From Deltaproteobacteria bacterium (GTDB lineage Bacteria > Myxococcota_A > Polyangia > Haliangiales > Haliangiaceae): a stretch of DNA of 42,511 bases. Each line of letters opens with the position of its first letter. Position 1 is the first letter of the stretch. Below the pieces are notes generated by a model. That model had not been told where the DNA came from and made no database searches. It saw only the letters and a program-made list of their open reading frames with translations. Shown here piece by piece: positions 26,426-36,755 of the stretch. The stretch spans positions 1 through 42,511 of the forward strand of contig JACCTC010000205.1 of assembly GCA_013812655.1 (NCBI GenBank), read 5' to 3'. The position numbers and the translations under genes were made by a program.

Positions 26426-27340
26426 TCAGTCGAGCGCCTCGATGACGATCCGGCCGTTGCGATGCGCGACCGTGAACCGCTGGGGCACGCGATCATCACC
26501 GGTCGGCGTACCGCCGCGGAACGCGCGGCCGCCACGGAACGAGCCGCCGCCAAACCGCCCGCCACCGAACGGGCCGCCACCACCGAACGGGCCACTGCCA
26601 CCGCGCGGGTCGAACGGGCTGCCCCAGCCACCACCGCCGCCGCCGCCGCGATTTCGATCTTCCCAGGCATCGCGGCCGAGGATCTCGACGCCCTTGCCGT
26701 AACCGATGTGCTCGTCGGCGACCATGCGCGCGATCAGCTTCTCTCGCGTCCCCATGAACCACAAAAACGGCGCGAGGATGAGCAGCTGGTACGCCCCCAT
26801 CACGCCGAGGATCACGAAGCCGATCGCGACGACCCGCGATACCGTGACCGAGACGTCGGTTGCCCGCACGTAGTCGAGCCGCTTCGAGAGCAGCGCGCGC
26901 AGGATCCGCCCGCCATCCATCGGCAGCGCGGGGATCAGGTTGAAGGCCGCGATCACGACGTTGATCCAGCCGACCATCGACACGAGCGGCGCGTCGAACA
27001 GGGCCCCGAGCCCGAGGCCTGCACCGGCGAGCAGGACCGAGACTGCCGGACCGGCCGCCGCGATCGCGAGCTCGTGGTTCGCGGTGCGCGGCATGTTGAC
27101 CAGCTTCGCGGCGCCGCCGAGGAAGCCGAGCTCGATGCCGGAGACGTGAACGCCAAGCCGGCGCGCGACGATCGCGTGACCGAGCTCGTGGAGCAGGACG
27201 CAGCCGAACGCGAGGCAGATGACGAACACGCCGGCGACCCCGCCGAACGCCACGAACACGAGGGCGAGCAGCAGGAGGAAGCTGAGGTTGATGTCGATCG
27301 GGAAGCCGAGAAGTTTCCCGAGCCGCCAGGACTTGAACAT
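26426..27340 (-). CDS. M50-family (site-2) membrane zinc protease with Gly-rich tail
   Basis: 304 residues, multi-spanning. The zinc motif HELGH sits at residues 51-55 at the end of a hydrophobic segment. The second motif NLIPALPMDGGRIL (near 144-157) supplies the third ligand Asp. These define intramembrane M50 proteases, which cleave membrane-embedded regulators. After the last helix, the C-terminal 85 residues are Gly/Phe/Arg-rich (WGSPFDPRGGSGPFGGGGPF and similar), probably disordered and cytoplasmic, then a short ordered end FTVAHRNGRIVIEALD. The ATG at 27340 has TTGACA 16 bp before a weak -10. Its substrate is unknown; the VWA lipoprotein gene follows 51 bp downstream. Confidence 0.88.
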   Translation of the reverse strand: MFKSWRLGKLLGFPIDINLSFLLLLALVFVAFGGVAGVFVICLAFGCVLLHELGHAIVARRLGVHVSGIELGFLGGAAKLVNMPRTANHELAIAAAGPAVSVLLAGAGLGLGALFDAPLVSMVGWINVVIAAFNLIPALPMDGGRILRALLSKRLDYVRATDVSVTVSRVVAIGFVILGVMGAYQLLILAPFLWFMGTREKLIARMVADEHIGYGKGVEILGRDAWEDRNRGGGGGGGWGSPFDPRGGSGPFGGGGPFGGGRFGGGSFRGGRAFRGGTPTGDDRVPQRFTVAHRNGRIVIEALD

Positions 27341-27346
27341 GGCGTC

Positions 27347-27374
27347 AACGTGCGCACGGCGTGACCGTTGTCAA
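27347..27374 (-). promoter_or_regulatory. Candidate promoter with consensus -35 for the M50 protease
   Basis: TTGACA (27374-27369, minus strand) lies 16 bp from CACGTT (27352-27347), which ends six bases before ATG 27340. The -35 is perfect and the -10 poor. Confidence 0.4.
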
Positions 27375-27481
27375 TTCGCGGGGTTTGGTCGTGGCCTGGC
27401 GCGGTCCTGGCCGGCCCGGCGGTGACCTGCCCGATCGTGCGGGAAGTTCCGGCGCGCTGGCGTGCACTGCGGCACGTCAGG

Positions 27482-28243
27482 TCACGCCGGTCGATCGCCG
27501 GCCGCAGCCGGGCGTGGTCTCGCGTCGCCAGTCACGTCGACGAGCTGCCCGATACGGCGCGCGAGCTCGCGCCGGTCCTCGGCATCGATCCACGGGATCG
27601 ACACGCGCGCGAGGTCGGCGCCATCGGCTGCCGCGAACCGCACGTAGTCGCCCCACACGGTGACGCCATGGCGCGACCGGATGCGGACCTCCTGGACGTG
27701 CTTGCCGTCCACCACGAGCACGCGGCCGTCGTCGAAGATCTCGAGGGCGCGGCGCGCGCGGTCGCGGAACAGCCGGCGCGCGTAGACGACGTAGCGATCA
27801 CCGTGGTCCGCGAGCAGCACCTTGTCGAGGCCGCGGCCGATCTCGATCGCGCGGCGGATGTCGCCAGCGTGATCGGCGAGCGCGCTCCGCAACCGCGCGG
27901 CGAGCCGGTCGAGCGTCGCGAGCGCCTCGAGGCCCTCGGGCTCGAGCAGGCTGACCGGTTCGACGCCGAAGATCCGCCGCATGCCGCCAGGCAGCTCGAT
28001 CCAGATCCCGAGGTCCTCGTGCGGGACGTCGCGCGCGGTCACGAGCCGGCCGTCGATCTTGATCGAGCTCCGGACGTCGGGCTTCTTCTTGCGATGGTCG
28101 AGGAGGGTCACGACCTTGTCGACGATATGCAGCGTGCGTGAGCCCACCGCAAGCTTCAGGGCGCGTGGCTCGACCTCGAGCCGCAGGCGTCCCTCGGCCG
28201 TGAGCGCCTCGAGCCGGTCGCCCTCGTCGTCGCGATACGCCAC
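27482..28243 (-). CDS. Protein of unknown function
   Basis: 253 residues without signal peptide or membrane helix, so probably cytoplasmic. It is rich in Arg, Asp and Val, and alternates strands and helices: EGRLRLEVEPRALKLAVG, RTLHIVDKVVTLLDHRKKK, then a helical region ALATLDRLAARLRSALADHAG and a second strand-rich half (DDGRVLVVDGKHVQEVRIRS). Two similar beta-rich halves may flank the helix. I do not recognise a family. GTG 28243 has TACCGT six bases upstream. It is divergent from ettA across 86 bp. Confidence 0.6.
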   Translation of the reverse strand: MAYRDDEGDRLEALTAEGRLRLEVEPRALKLAVGSRTLHIVDKVVTLLDHRKKKPDVRSSIKIDGRLVTARDVPHEDLGIWIELPGGMRRIFGVEPVSLLEPEGLEALATLDRLAARLRSALADHAGDIRRAIEIGRGLDKVLLADHGDRYVVYARRLFRDRARRALEIFDDGRVLVVDGKHVQEVRIRSRHGVTVWGDYVRFAAADGADLARVSIPWIDAEDRRELARRIGQLVDVTGDARPRPAAAGDRPA

Positions 28244-28249
28244 CCGTCA

Positions 28250-28255
28250 ACGGTA
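28250..28255 (-). promoter_or_regulatory. Candidate -10 element, leaderless start at 28243
   Basis: TACCGT on the minus strand ends six bases before GTG 28243. Confidence 0.5.
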
Positions 28256-28276
28256 GCCGATGCCCCCTGCCACGGG

Positions 28277-28282
28277 TATAAC
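28277..28282 (+). promoter_or_regulatory. Candidate -10 element for ettA
   Basis: TATAAC lies 47 bp before ATG 28330. The short leader contains GAGGAG (28312-28317), a purine-rich ribosome site with long spacing, so this gene seems to have a leadered transcript. No -35 is evident. Confidence 0.4.
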
Positions 28283-28329
28283 CGCGCCGCGAAGCGACCC
28301 GACGCGACCCCGAGGAGACCGAGAAGACC

Positions 28330-30009
<1,680 letters not shown>

Positions 30010-30065
30010 CCGCCACGGTCAGCTGATCGGATCCGGCTGCGTCTCGCACGGGCATTTCGAAGAGA

Positions 30066-30085
30066 TTGGCCGCCAAGCACGCCAA
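30066..30085. repeat. Short palindromic CGCCAAG-type repeat fragment
   Basis: In the 98-bp gap between ettA and a convergent gene, TTGGC (30066-30070) and GCCAA (30081-30085) flank repeated CGCCAAG units. This resembles a degenerate CGCCAAG-rich intergenic repeat I recall from several bacterial phyla. It could act as a bidirectional terminator stem. Confidence 0.35.
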
Positions 30086-30107
30086 GGTCAGAGCCTCCTC
30101 ACCACGG

Positions 30108-30872
30108 TCACGCCAGCGGCGAGCACACGAAGATGCAGCGGCGCGACAGCGCGTCGAGCCGCCGCTGATCGTAGCCGCCGTACATCGCAACGACATCGAA
30201 GTCGGCCTGCTGCACGAGCAGGCTGAGCTCCGATGGGTAGTACACGTGAACGTCCTGGCGGTCGGTGCCGGGCGGCGAGCCGTCCGATGACGCGACGGTG
30301 AGATCGAGAGAGCGGATCTGGGCCGCCGGGTCGTAGGACCGGCGCGCGCGGATCGTGATCTTCGCGTCGTCGGGGAGCACGTAGGCGATCTCGAGATCCT
30401 CGGCGAGTAGCCGCTCGGGCGACGGCAGGAAGGTATCGATGACGAGGCGGCCGTTCGGCGCGAGGTGGCGGCGGGCGCAGCGCAGGCACGTGAGGGCGTC
30501 GTCGAGGGTCAGCAGCAAGTTGACGCTGTTGAACGCGAGCACGACGAGATCGAAGTCGTCACGGCCGAGATCGAACGAGCGCATGTCGGCCTTGACCCAC
30601 TCGATGTCGACGCCGGCACCGCGCGCGTTGCGCTGAGCCTGCGCGATCATCGAGTCGCTGTCGTCGAGCCCGGTGACCTGCGAGCCCTTGACCGCGAGCG
30701 GGATCGCGATCCGGCCGGTGCCGCACGCGAGCTCGAGCACGCGCCGCGCCTCCGAGGCCATCTTGATCCAGAACAGCAGATCGTCGTGGCGGCTCGCGTG
30801 GCACGCGTCGTAATGCTCGCCGTCGTTGAGGAACGAGCGTGGCGGAACGGTCACGGTCACGGTTGGTATCAT
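30108..30872 (-). CDS. Class I SAM-dependent methyltransferase
   Basis: 254 residues, cytoplasmic. The methyltransferase fold is shown by motif I VLELACGTGRIAIPLA, post-I VTGLDDSDSMIAQAQ, motif II FDLVVLAFNSVNLLL and the RHLAPNGRLVIDTF strand. Small-molecule methyltransferases of this type act on varied acceptors; none is indicated. The ATG at 30872 overlaps the stop of the upstream EEP gene (ATGA), so it is the third gene of a coupled operon after the SpoIIE phosphatase and the EEP protein. The N-terminal MIPTVTVTVPPRS is short and not a signal. Confidence 0.88.
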   Translation of the reverse strand: MIPTVTVTVPPRSFLNDGEHYDACHASRHDDLLFWIKMASEARRVLELACGTGRIAIPLAVKGSQVTGLDDSDSMIAQAQRNARGAGVDIEWVKADMRSFDLGRDDFDLVVLAFNSVNLLLTLDDALTCLRCARRHLAPNGRLVIDTFLPSPERLLAEDLEIAYVLPDDAKITIRARRSYDPAAQIRSLDLTVASSDGSPPGTDRQDVHVYYPSELSLLVQQADFDVVAMYGGYDQRRLDALSRRCIFVCSPLA

Positions 30873-31645
30873 GGCCGCGGCGACGGCGGCTTGTGGTCCT
30901 TGTCGTGGTGGTGATGATGGGGGCGCAGCCGGATCTCGGCGACGATCGGCCGGTGATCGCTGGCGCGTGTCGCGAGATCGGTGTCGCAGCGCGCGAGCCG
31001 CATGAAGTCGAGGTCGCCGCGCACGAAGATCGCGTCGAGCGCGCGGACCGGGCCCCACGCGGGGAACGTCAGCGGGCGGCGCTCGATGCCGCGGAACCCG
31101 ACCGGCGCGAGCAGATCGCCGAGGCCGCCGTAGACGTCGTTGAGATCGCCACCGACGATGATCGGCGTCTCGTGATGGAGGTGCGCGAACGGGTGGCTGT
31201 CGAGGAACATCTGCAGCTGGAGCTTGCGCTCGTAGCGCGCGAGCCCGAGGTGCATGTTGAACACGTGGATCGTGCGGTCGACGTCGTCGTGGCGGACGCG
31301 CAGGACGGCGTGGAGCGCGCTGCGGGCCTTCTTGAAGCGGCACGTCAGGTCGAGGTTCGACGACTCGATCAGCGGATAGCGCGACAGGACGGCGTTGCCG
31401 TACTGGCCGCCGCCGCGCACGTTGACGTTCGGGTACCACGTCCGGTAGGGCAGGCCGAGCTCCTCGCCGAGCAGGTCGCACTGCTTGTCACCACGTGACC
31501 GGGTGACGCCGGCGTCGACCTCCTGCAGCATCAGGATGTCGACATCGAGCTTGCGGATCACGTCGACGATGCGGCTCGGATCGTACTTGCGATCGACGCC
31601 GCCAATGCACTTGTGGATGTTGTAGCTGAGGACCTTGAGCCTCAT
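30869..31645 (-). CDS. Endonuclease/exonuclease/phosphatase (EEP) family protein
   Basis: 258 residues, no signal peptide. The EEP fold is recognised by the start LKVLSYNIHKCIGGVD (Asn metal ligand), ILMLQEVD (catalytic Glu), FNMHLGLA, GGDLND and the C-terminal SDHRP (catalytic Asp-His). Members hydrolyse phosphodiesters in DNA, RNA, phospholipid or sugar phosphates. The C-terminus is His-rich (RPHHHHHDKDHK). Its ATG overlaps the phosphatase stop, and its TGA overlaps the methyltransferase start, both as ATGA. The operon link to a signalling phosphatase is suggestive, but the substrate is unknown. Confidence 0.9.
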   Translation of the reverse strand: MRLKVLSYNIHKCIGGVDRKYDPSRIVDVIRKLDVDILMLQEVDAGVTRSRGDKQCDLLGEELGLPYRTWYPNVNVRGGGQYGNAVLSRYPLIESSNLDLTCRFKKARSALHAVLRVRHDDVDRTIHVFNMHLGLARYERKLQLQMFLDSHPFAHLHHETPIIVGGDLNDVYGGLGDLLAPVGFRGIERRPLTFPAWGPVRALDAIFVRGDLDFMRLARCDTDLATRASDHRPIVAEIRLRPHHHHHDKDHKPPSPRP

Positions 31646-33942
31646 GGCGTCGCCTGGCTCGCTGCGGCGGGCAGCGAATGCGACAGCTGCGCGACGACGA
31701 CCGTCTCGTCATCGGCGAGCGGGCGCCCGGCACGATGGGCTGCGACCCCGGCCTGGACGATGTCGTGGACGACCAGTGGTGCCGAGGCCGCGACCAGCCG
31801 CGGTCGGTCGAGCTTCTTCAGCAGGTGCTGGAGGCGACGGTCCCCGAACGGCTTACCCGCGGGATCCTGCGCTTCGATCACACCATCGGTATACCAGACG
31901 ATGAGATCGCCGGGTTCCAGCGCGCGCTGGTGGACCTTCGGCACGGTTGCCGGGCCGAGGCCCAGCAAATTTCCGCGGCCGACGAGGGCGTGCAGCTCGA
32001 TGGCGCGGGCGGGATCTGCCGCGGCGCTGCGACAGAGGTATGGCGCGGTGTGGCCGCACGACACGTAGGCCACGCTGCGCTCGACCGGATCGAGGATCGC
32101 CGCGAAGCAGCTCATCGCGAGCTCGCCACCCCCGACCCGGCGGACCGCGGCCTCGAGCGCGGCCACGAGGTCGACGAGATCGAGGGCCGCGCCGCTGCGG
32201 CGGACGCAGACGTCGCACGCGCCGATCGCGGCCGCGGTGACCATCGCCGAGGCAACGCCGTGACCGGTGACATCGCCGATCGCGACGAGCACGCGGCCAT
32301 GCCCAGCAGCCGCACCACCATGCTGAGAACCTTCCAGTGACCCTTCTGATAGTGAATAGACGCCCCAGAAGTCACCGGCACACCGGGTCGCCGGCTGCCA
32401 CGAGCCGACGACGGCGACCGCGCCGTGGACGTGGGGGCCCTTGCCTGGCAAGAGCTCGCCCTGCACGGTGGCGGCGAGCTCGACCTCGCGTGCCAGCGCC
32501 GCGCGCTCGGCAGCCTTCTGCGCCATGCGAGCGTGCAGCATCGCCTCGGCGAGCCGCTCGGCAACGCGCTCGACGAACGCGAGGGATCGACCGCGCAGCC
32601 GCGGGCCGGCGACCGGGATCACCAGGAGCGCGAGGATCTCGTCGCTGCTGCGGACCGCGACGATCGCACGGGCGCCGTGATGCTCGAACAGCTGATCGGC
32701 GACCGCTCGCAGATCCGCGGGCACCGCCTCGAGATCGTCGGCGAACAGTGGCGCGCGATACTCCGCGAGCCACGACATCAGCAGCGGATCCGGCGCGTGG
32801 GCGTCATCGATCCGGCCGCTCCCCGCCGCGGTCTGCGCCCGCATCGTCTCGGGGAACAGCGACGCGGCGACGGTGGCCTTCGCGTGCAGCGTCGTCCAGC
32901 CCCAATCCTCCTCGGAGGCGAGCAAGATCTGCGCGCGCACGCCGACGCCGAGATCGATGATGTCGATCGCGAGCTGCGCGATCGCGGGTGCCTGCGCCAT
33001 CGAGCGGGCACGGGTCACGAGCTGCGCGACCAGCCGCTCGAGGGGACCTTCGCCGCCGCGCGCGCCACGATCGATCAGCGCGAAGGTCGCGAACGTGTTG
33101 CGGACGCCGACGAAGCACAGCGCGAGCACCGCGGTCACGCCCCACCACGGCACGCTGGGCCCTAGCTGTGCGAGGCAGAGCCAGCCGAGCACGATCGCGC
33201 CGGCAAAGTGCAGCACGAGCTGCGGCGCGGTGGTGTCGACCGCGCGCACCCGCAGTAGATCCTCGACGATCAGCGCGCGCACGACGAGCAGGCTGCCGAC
33301 GCCCGAGAGCAGCCAGCCGAGCGGGAACACGCCGACGCCGTACGCGAGGCCGACGTCGACGAGCCCGGAGTAGGTGACGAAGTTCGCGAGCAGGATCGAG
33401 CGGAGCTGGCGGCGCTCGTGCGACGGCTTGCTCGTGAGAGCCGCGAGCGCGAGGCTGCTGAAGCCGCCGACCGAGAGCACGACGGTGTGGACCAGCGCGA
33501 GCCACGCCCACGAGCCCGCGCGCGGATACCAGAAGTGGCCGAGCCACTGCACGCCGTCGATCGCGGCGTTCGTCGTGCTGCCGATGACAACCCACACGAA
33601 CGCATTCGCGACGCCGAACCACACCCAGTAGCGATAGCGGCGGTACTTGCGAACCATCGCGAGCTGGAGGCCGGCACCGGTCGCGGCGGCGAGCGGGATG
33701 AACGAGGTCGCGACCCGGAACAGCTGCTCGGCGACGTCGGGGTTCGTGATCGATGGCGACAGCATCATCACGGTCGCGTAGGGCAAGAGTGTCAGGCAGT
33801 GCGCGAGCAAGTAGAGTCGCAACACGGGCGCGCCGCGCATCACCGCGGTGTAGGCGATCACGATCAGCATCGCCGCTGGCGCGAGCGCGAACGGCAGCGA
33901 CAACAGGTGCGCCTCGTAGCTCGCGCTCGACCACAGCTCCAT
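31642..33942 (-). CDS. SpoIIE-type PP2C phosphatase with membrane sensor and GAF-like region
   Basis: 766 residues. The N-terminal third has about eight or nine hydrophobic helices (from LSLPFALAPAAMLIVIAYTA to WWGVTAVLALCFVGV), a sensor-type membrane region. A central GAF-like stretch (about 345-500) and a helical linker (AERAALAREVELAATVQGELL, the typical LQ-x-x-LLP entry) lead to the phosphatase domain: GDFWGVYSL, AIGDVTGHGVASAM, VSCGHTAPYL, WYTDGVIEAQ and DDETVVVAQL, giving the metal Asps. It should dephosphorylate a Ser/Thr-phosphorylated regulator. The ATG at 33942 faces the Ser/Thr kinase start at 33978 across 35 bp, so kinase and phosphatase probably oppose each other. It leads an operon with two overlapping genes. 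Confidence 0.88.
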   Translation of the reverse strand: MELWSSASYEAHLLSLPFALAPAAMLIVIAYTAVMRGAPVLRLYLLAHCLTLLPYATVMMLSPSITNPDVAEQLFRVATSFIPLAAATGAGLQLAMVRKYRRYRYWVWFGVANAFVWVVIGSTTNAAIDGVQWLGHFWYPRAGSWAWLALVHTVVLSVGGFSSLALAALTSKPSHERRQLRSILLANFVTYSGLVDVGLAYGVGVFPLGWLLSGVGSLLVVRALIVEDLLRVRAVDTTAPQLVLHFAGAIVLGWLCLAQLGPSVPWWGVTAVLALCFVGVRNTFATFALIDRGARGGEGPLERLVAQLVTRARSMAQAPAIAQLAIDIIDLGVGVRAQILLASEEDWGWTTLHAKATVAASLFPETMRAQTAAGSGRIDDAHAPDPLLMSWLAEYRAPLFADDLEAVPADLRAVADQLFEHHGARAIVAVRSSDEILALLVIPVAGPRLRGRSLAFVERVAERLAEAMLHARMAQKAAERAALAREVELAATVQGELLPGKGPHVHGAVAVVGSWQPATRCAGDFWGVYSLSEGSLEGSQHGGAAAGHGRVLVAIGDVTGHGVASAMVTAAAIGACDVCVRRSGAALDLVDLVAALEAAVRRVGGGELAMSCFAAILDPVERSVAYVSCGHTAPYLCRSAAADPARAIELHALVGRGNLLGLGPATVPKVHQRALEPGDLIVWYTDGVIEAQDPAGKPFGDRRLQHLLKKLDRPRLVAASAPLVVHDIVQAGVAAHRAGRPLADDETVVVAQLSHSLPAAASQATP

Positions 33943-33952
33943 CTGCGAAGTG

Positions 33953-33958
33953 ACTCTA
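33953..33958 (-). promoter_or_regulatory. Candidate -10 element for SpoIIE phosphatase operon
   Basis: TAGAGT on the minus strand lies ten bases before ATG 33942. It is seven bp from the opposing TACGAT, so the two promoters overlap back to back. Confidence 0.4.
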
Positions 33959-33965
33959 ACTCGTG

Positions 33966-33971
33966 TACGAT
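33966..33971 (+). promoter_or_regulatory. Candidate -10 element, leaderless start at 33978
   Basis: TACGAT ends six bases before GTG 33978, in the 35-bp gap shared with the phosphatase gene. Confidence 0.5.
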
Positions 33972-33977
33972 TCGATC

Positions 33978-35615
<1,638 letters not shown>

Positions 35616-35661
35616 TCGACGGAGATCGCAGCTTCCCGAGCACGTTTACCCGAGAACTACC

Positions 35662-35718
35662 CGACCATCGCGTGCGTGATCGGCTAGCGTGCTCGCCTTC
35701 GACGAGCGGCGATGGTCG
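35662..35718. repeat. Nested inverted repeats upstream of TPR-PEGA gene
   Basis: CGACCATCGC (35662-35671) pairs perfectly with GCGATGGTCG (35709-35718). Inside it, GCTCG (35691-35695) pairs with CGAGC (35703-35707). A -10-like TAGCGT (35685-35690) lies in the loop. The structure sits in the 135-bp gap before 35751 and could be an operator or a leader structure. Confidence 0.45.
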
Positions 35719-35750
35719 ATCATCCGCAGCTCGAAGGTACAAGGGGTTGA

Positions 35751-36755
35751 ATGTCTCGTTTACTCGCGATCTGGATCGTCCTCGTTGGCAGCCGCGCATT
35801 CGCGCAGACACCGCCGGCGCCACCACCTGCGCCCGCGCAGGCGCCTGTACCCGCACCGCAACCCGCGCCGGCGCCCCCCGCACCCACAGAAACCGGCGGC
35901 GACGTCGAGGGTGCCAAGCGCCACTTCGAGCAAGCCGTCGCGCTATTCAATGACGGTAACTTCCCCGCGGCGCTCACCGAGTTCGAGCAGGCGTATCGCC
36001 TGCGGCCGGCCGCGTTCGTGCACTACAACATCGGGCTCACGCTGAAGGCGTTGTTCCGGTACTCCGATGCGATCGTGTCGCTGCAGCGCTACCTCGACGA
36101 ATCGACCGCGCTGACGCCCGAGCGTCGCGCGGAGGCCACGCAGATCATCAACGAGATGAAGGCGCTGCTCGCTGACATCACGCTCGTCGTGCTTCCCGCT
36201 GGCGCTGCGGTCACGGTCGATGGTCGATCGATGGGCGTCTCCCCGTTCAGCCGGCCCCTCTCGATCGCCGCCGGCATCCACAAGCTGGAGGTCACCGCCG
36301 ACGGCCACGAGCCGCAGAAGCGTGACCTCATCGTCACCGCGGGCGTGCCGCTGCGGATCGAGCTCGCGCTGAAGGCGATCTCGACGACCGGCAAGGTGCG
36401 GATCACGTCGTCGGTGCCGCGCGCGACGGTCCTGATCGATGGCAAGGCCGTCGGAATGGCGCCGCTCGAGCTCGAGCTCGAGGCCGGCGGTCATCGCCTC
36501 GAGGTCTCGGCGCCGGACCATCATGTTCGCCGCGACGAGCTCGTGATCGCGGCAGGGCAGACCCGCCAGGTCGAGGTCACGCTCGACCGCGTCATCGTCG
36601 AGAAGAAGCGCTGGTACAAGAGCTGGAAGGTGTGGACCGGCGTCGCGGTGGTCGTCGCCGGCGGCACCGTGGGCTGCGGCCTCGCCGGCTGCTTCGATAC
36701 CCAGCAGGGCCCGATCGAGGGGACCTTGGCCCCCGGCGCAGGGAGTGTGCGGTGA
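35751..36755 (+). CDS. TPR and PEGA-domain protein with C-terminal membrane helix
   Basis: 334 residues. A signal peptide ends at AFAQ, followed by a Pro/Ala-rich linker of about 30 residues. A TPR-like helical unit lies at about 47-130 (AKRHFEQAVALFNDGNFPAA, FEQAYRLRPAAFVHYNIGLTL). Two PEGA domains follow: one with LPAGAAVTVDGRSMGVSPFS (143-210) and one with VPRATVLIDGKAVGMAPLEL (213-285). A single helix (VWTGVAVVVAGGTVGCGLAG) near the end anchors it. PEGA modules occur in envelope proteins. AAGGGG four bases before ATG 35751 is a good ribosome site. It overlaps the lipoprotein start by four bases (GTGA). Confidence 0.88.
   Translation: MSRLLAIWIVLVGSRAFAQTPPAPPPAPAQAPVPAPQPAPAPPAPTETGGDVEGAKRHFEQAVALFNDGNFPAALTEFEQAYRLRPAAFVHYNIGLTLKALFRYSDAIVSLQRYLDESTALTPERRAEATQIINEMKALLADITLVVLPAGAAVTVDGRSMGVSPFSRPLSIAAGIHKLEVTADGHEPQKRDLIVTAGVPLRIELALKAISTTGKVRITSSVPRATVLIDGKAVGMAPLELELEAGGHRLEVSAPDHHVRRDELVIAAGQTRQVEVTLDRVIVEKKRWYKSWKVWTGVAVVVAGGTVGCGLAGCFDTQQGPIEGTLAPGAGSVR

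Noticed and set aside
26520..26680. A possible tandem-repeat or CRISPR-like pattern of CCGCCACCGAACGG units
   Set aside because: It is the coding DNA of the Gly/Phe-rich tail of the M50 protease, irregular in spacing and without spacers.
24302..27364. A 1020-codon open frame on the plus strand opposite the thioesterase, VWA and M50 genes
   Set aside because: Composition is Arg/Ala/His-heavy without any domain, and it lies antisense to three well-supported genes. In this GC-rich DNA stop codons are rare in shadow frames.
30873..31481. An N-terminal extension of the 30108 methyltransferase
   Set aside because: It overlaps the EEP gene in another frame; the ATGA overlap at 30872 gives the natural start.
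35840..35900. Low-complexity CCGGCGCC-type repeat after 35751
   Set aside because: It encodes the Pro/Ala linker after the signal peptide of the TPR-PEGA protein and needs no other explanation.
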